From Phycisphaeraceae bacterium (GTDB taxonomy: Bacteria; Planctomycetota; Phycisphaerae; Phycisphaerales; SM1A02): a stretch of 64,000 bases of DNA. Below, in pieces: positions 61,715 through 64,000 of this stretch (its first letter is position 1; every line of letters starts with the position of its first letter). Position numbers and translations under genes: made by a program. The stretch is from NCBI GenBank assembly GCA_015709595.1, contig CP054178.1, positions 1,116,001 to 1,180,000 of the forward strand, read 5' to 3'. The notes beneath the pieces were generated by a model, which saw only the letters and a list, made by a program, of their open reading frames with translations, was not told the DNA's origin and did no database searches.

Positions 61715-63145
61715 ATGCACTCCGCCAGCCATGCCGACACACCGTCCGCCGTCCACCGGCCGACCAGGGTCGTCATCGTTGGCGGCGGCTACGGCGGGGC
61801 ATACTGCGCCCAGCACCTCGAAAAACTGCTGGGTCGACGGGTGGTGCGGCCGCGGCTGCAGGATGCAGCCAGCATCCTGTCGAAGCGGCCCGATGCGATC
61901 GAAGTCCTTCTCATCGACCGCAACAACTTCTTCATCTTCTACCCGCTGCTCATCGAGGCGGGCACCGGCTCGCTCGAGCCGCGCCACGCGGTGGTGTCGC
62001 TGCGGTCGTTCCTGCGCCGCGCGGGGTTCCGCATGGCGGAAGTCGTCGGTGTGGACGTGCTTCGCCGGATTGTGCGGCTGCGGGAGGGGGATTCGGGTCA
62101 ACGAACCCTCACCTCGACGCTTTCCCAAGGGGAGAGGGAGGGAGAGCCGGAGCGGATCGAGGCGGAATCGAGTGGGCGCGAAGTCGCCTTCGACCATCTT
62201 GTCATCGCCGCGGGGAGCGTGACGCTGCGCCCGCCGATCCCCGGGTTGCGCGAGCACGCCTTCGATATCAAGGGGCTTTCCGACGCCGTGGCTCTGCGCG
62301 ACCGGGCCATCCGGCTGCTGGAACGGGCGGACGCCTGCGTCGACTCCGCCGAGCGCCGGTCGCTTCTGCACTTCGTCGTCGTGGGCGCGAGTTTCACGGG
62401 TGCGGAAGTGGCGGGCGAGTTCCACGAGTTCCTTCAGCGCGCCGCCCGACGATACCCCAACATCTCGAAGGACGACTGCCGCGTCACCATCATCGAGCGC
62501 GACCGGCGCATCCTGCGCCCCCTCACCGAGCGGCTTTCCGCCTACGCCGAACGGGCCATGCGGAAGCGCGGCATCGACATCCGGCTGAACACGTCGGTGG
62601 CGCAGGTCGGCGCGGATCACGTCGTTCTCACCACCGGCGAGCGGCTCGAAGCACACACGACGATCTGGTGCGCCGGCATCGAACCCTCGCCGCTGGTGCG
62701 ATCGCTCGACCTGCCCAGGGACGAGCGCGGCTACCTGCAATGCGAGCCCACCGGGCAGGTGAAGGGGCACACGAACATCTGGGCGATCGGAGACTGCGCG
62801 CGCATTCCCGACCCGACGGGGCAGCCCTACCCCGCCACCGCCCAGCACGCGATGCGCCAGGGGCCGCACGTCGCCCGCAACATCGTGGGGGTGATGCGAG
62901 GCCAGCCCCCCGAGCCCTTCGTGTACGACACGCAGGGCACGCTGGCCGCGCTGGGCTGCCGCACCGGCGTGGCCCAGGTGCTGGGTGTTCAGGTATCGGG
63001 CTTCTGGGCGTGGTGGCTGTGGCGCACGTACTACCTGCTGCGGATGCCGGGTTTGGCGCGGAAGGTCCGCGTCGCACTGGATTGGACGCTCGATCTGCTC
63101 TTCCGACGGGATGATGTGCAGTTGGGGGTTCATGAGCGTCGCTGA
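61715..63145 (+). CDS. FAD-dependent NADH dehydrogenase (NDH-2-like) carrying a repeat-derived insert
   Basis: 476 residues. FAD motif VVIVGGGYGGAYCAQHL (about 19-35), NAD motif HFVVVGASFTGAEVAGEF (about 210-227), and the FAD-closing NIWAIGDCARIPDP (about 355-368); the C-terminal WAWWLWRTYYLLRMPG segment is the membrane-binding helix region of type II NADH dehydrogenases. It passes electrons from NADH to quinone at the inner membrane without pumping protons. Residues ~128-152 (RTLTSTLSQGEREGEPER) have no counterpart in the family and are encoded by a dispersed repeat inserted in frame at 62104-62141. The start at 61715 has no clear ribosome site. Confidence 0.88.
   Translation: MHSASHADTPSAVHRPTRVVIVGGGYGGAYCAQHLEKLLGRRVVRPRLQDAASILSKRPDAIEVLLIDRNNFFIFYPLLIEAGTGSLEPRHAVVSLRSFLRRAGFRMAEVVGVDVLRRIVRLREGDSGQRTLTSTLSQGEREGEPERIEAESSGREVAFDHLVIAAGSVTLRPPIPGLREHAFDIKGLSDAVALRDRAIRLLERADACVDSAERRSLLHFVVVGASFTGAEVAGEFHEFLQRAARRYPNISKDDCRVTIIERDRRILRPLTERLSAYAERAMRKRGIDIRLNTSVAQVGADHVVLTTGERLEAHTTIWCAGIEPSPLVRSLDLPRDERGYLQCEPTGQVKGHTNIWAIGDCARIPDPTGQPYPATAQHAMRQGPHVARNIVGVMRGQPPEPFVYDTQGTLAALGCRTGVAQVLGVQVSGFWAWWLWRTYYLLRMPGLARKVRVALDWTLDLLFRRDDVQLGVHERR
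62104..62141. repeat. Dispersed CCCTCACC...GGGGAGAGGG element inside the NDH-2 gene
   Basis: AACCCTCACCTCGACGCTTT followed by CCCAAGGGGAGAGGGAGG matches the intergenic element at 45646-45681 with a few changes. It keeps the reading frame open and adds the peptide TLTSTLSQGERE. Confidence 0.7.
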
Positions 63146-63263
63146 CCTCCGCCGACCCCCTGTCGGCGTTCCCTGCGTGCCGTTAGACGCCTCTCCCGCC
63201 CCGGCCTTCACACCTGGCTGGGACTACCCACACCCCCGGCGGTGTCGTTATCCTGTGACACCC

Positions 63264-64000
63264 GTGAAGACGATGACGCTTACCGCCGGATTGATGGTGA
63301 CGCTGGCGACGCTCTGCGCGTCGCCGGTGATGGCCGCGCTCCCCCGCCAGGAGCCGCAGCAAGTCACCGTGCTGGAAGGCGTGGCGTTCGGCTGGAATGA
63401 GCAGGCGCCACCCATGACGGAACTTGACGGCCTGGTCATCCGCCAGCAGGGGCAGGTGATCGAGCGTCGCCTCGCCCTGCCCGCGGCCCCGACGAATCAA
63501 CGCGACGCCGTGCGCCTCGTCGCCATCGTTGAGATCGAGCCGGTCATCACCACCGAACATGAGCAGCCCCGCATCGCCGACCCGTGGACCCGGCTGGGGC
63601 ACGTCGGCGTGGTGCTCGGACCGCCCGGTGCGGAGAATCCGGTGGTCGTCGAGTTGATGCGTTTCATTACCCCATTCGGCGGGGCGGCGAGATTCGAGCA
63701 GGATGTCACATCCTACGCGCCGATCCTTTCCGGCGAAACGACGCTGCGACTGCACGTGAGCACCTGGTTCTCACCGGCGTGGAAGGCCACCCTGCGGCTG
63801 GAGTACCGTCCCGGCGAGGCGGGATACCGACGGCCCAAACTCGTCCTGCCGCTGCTGGGCGAACACCGGTTGACCGCCAGGGACTCCAAACGATCCGTCA
63901 CGGTCGAGATTCCCGCGTCAGGCATCGCCCTGCCCCGGCTGCACATTCTCACCAGCGGCCACGGCGGCCCGCAGGAGTTCCTCACCGCCGATCACGTGCT
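63264..64000 (+). CDS. Peptide-N-glycosidase F-like exported protein, 3' part cut by window
   Basis: 245 codons are visible from a GTG at 63264 (ATG at 63273 is the alternative). A TATCCT -10-like hexamer (63249-63254) lies nine bases upstream. Signal peptide: LTAGLMVTLATLCASPVMAA. The body matches the two-jelly-roll PNGase F family: DVTSYAPILSGETTLRLHVS (about 152-171), TWFSPAWKATLRLEYRPGEA, and the start of the second domain LHILTSGHGGPQEFLTADHV with the Glu-Phe expected at the active site. PNGase F removes N-glycans from glycoproteins; here an exported enzyme degrading eukaryotic-type glycans is plausible, but the catalytic Asp and the rest must be checked. Confidence 0.7.
   Translation, partial: MKTMTLTAGLMVTLATLCASPVMAALPRQEPQQVTVLEGVAFGWNEQAPPMTELDGLVIRQQGQVIERRLALPAAPTNQRDAVRLVAIVEIEPVITTEHEQPRIADPWTRLGHVGVVLGPPGAENPVVVELMRFITPFGGAARFEQDVTSYAPILSGETTLRLHVSTWFSPAWKATLRLEYRPGEAGYRRPKLVLPLLGEHRLTARDSKRSVTVEIPASGIALPRLHILTSGHGGPQEFLTADHV

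Overview
The window looks like chromosomal DNA of a high-GC diderm bacterium of the Planctomycetota, most likely a Phycisphaerae-type lineage. This is inferred from gene content: PEP-CTERM proteins, a prepilin-like protein ending in a planctomycete-style GFLDGHV motif, planctomycete-style RHS fragments, giant PQQ-type beta-propeller proteins, an FHA-GspE fusion, a PNGase-F-like protein, and lpxD, which implies LPS synthesis. No rRNA or tRNA gene was seen, so the taxonomic call rests on proteins alone. LAYOUT. 1-2.5 kb: a cut CapD/FlaA1-type dehydratase, a YqaA membrane protein and a small two-gene cassette with a DUF6036 nucleotidyltransferase. 2.6-7.2 kb: an aldehyde dehydrogenase, a 21-bp tandem repeat, then a compact cassette of C5 DNA methyltransferase, DUF4928 protein (probable restriction enzyme) and Vsr endonuclease behind a palindromic operator candidate. 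7.4-15.3 kb: SRPBCC and DUF1761 proteins and two divergent TetR regulators, each beside its own perfect palindrome; the second heads an RND efflux operon. 15.5-25.7 kb: housekeeping genes (ptsN, smpB, purH, ribE, a sigma-70 factor, FHA-GspE, an ABC ATPase). 25.9-32.6 kb: a sugar ABC transporter with an SDR, divergent from a GH29 alpha-L-fucosidase. Its substrate-binding lipoprotein appears circularly permuted. 32.9-34.9 kb: three small exported-protein genes (His-rich DUF2946-like, pseudopilin, PEP-CTERM). 35.1-39.7 kb: a second RND pump with adaptor. 39.8-42.8 kb: gatC, gatA and lpxD. 42.8-45.6 kb: a graveyard of RHS/HINT polymorphic-toxin fragments split by an IS3-family element. 45.7-51.5 kb: a 1409-residue propeller protein, a DUF5658 protein and an exported Fe/Mn superoxide dismutase. 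51.7-55.2 kb: an unrecognised, overlapping four-gene cluster of exported proteins behind a 16-C tract. 55.5-64 kb: a DUF4097 lipoprotein, a small monooxygenase-like protein, an SDR, xylose isomerase, a DEAD-box helicase, a PEP-CTERM protein, an NDH-2-type dehydrogenase whose coding region contains a dispersed repeat, and a cut PNGase-F-like gene. HOW THE GENES WORK TOGETHER. The fucosidase, sugar importer, SDR and xylose isomerase suggest a life on plant or algal polysaccharides. Each RND pump is paired with its membrane-fusion subunit and at least one with a TetR repressor. Several genes (ribE, gatC, the 51.7-kb cluster, the second TetR) have a TANNNT -10-like hexamer ending only 5-8 bases before the start codon, suggesting leaderless transcripts. 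At least four families of short dispersed repeats lie between genes, and one has entered a gene. The most unusual items are the permuted binding protein, the 51.7-55.2 kb cluster and the RHS wreck.
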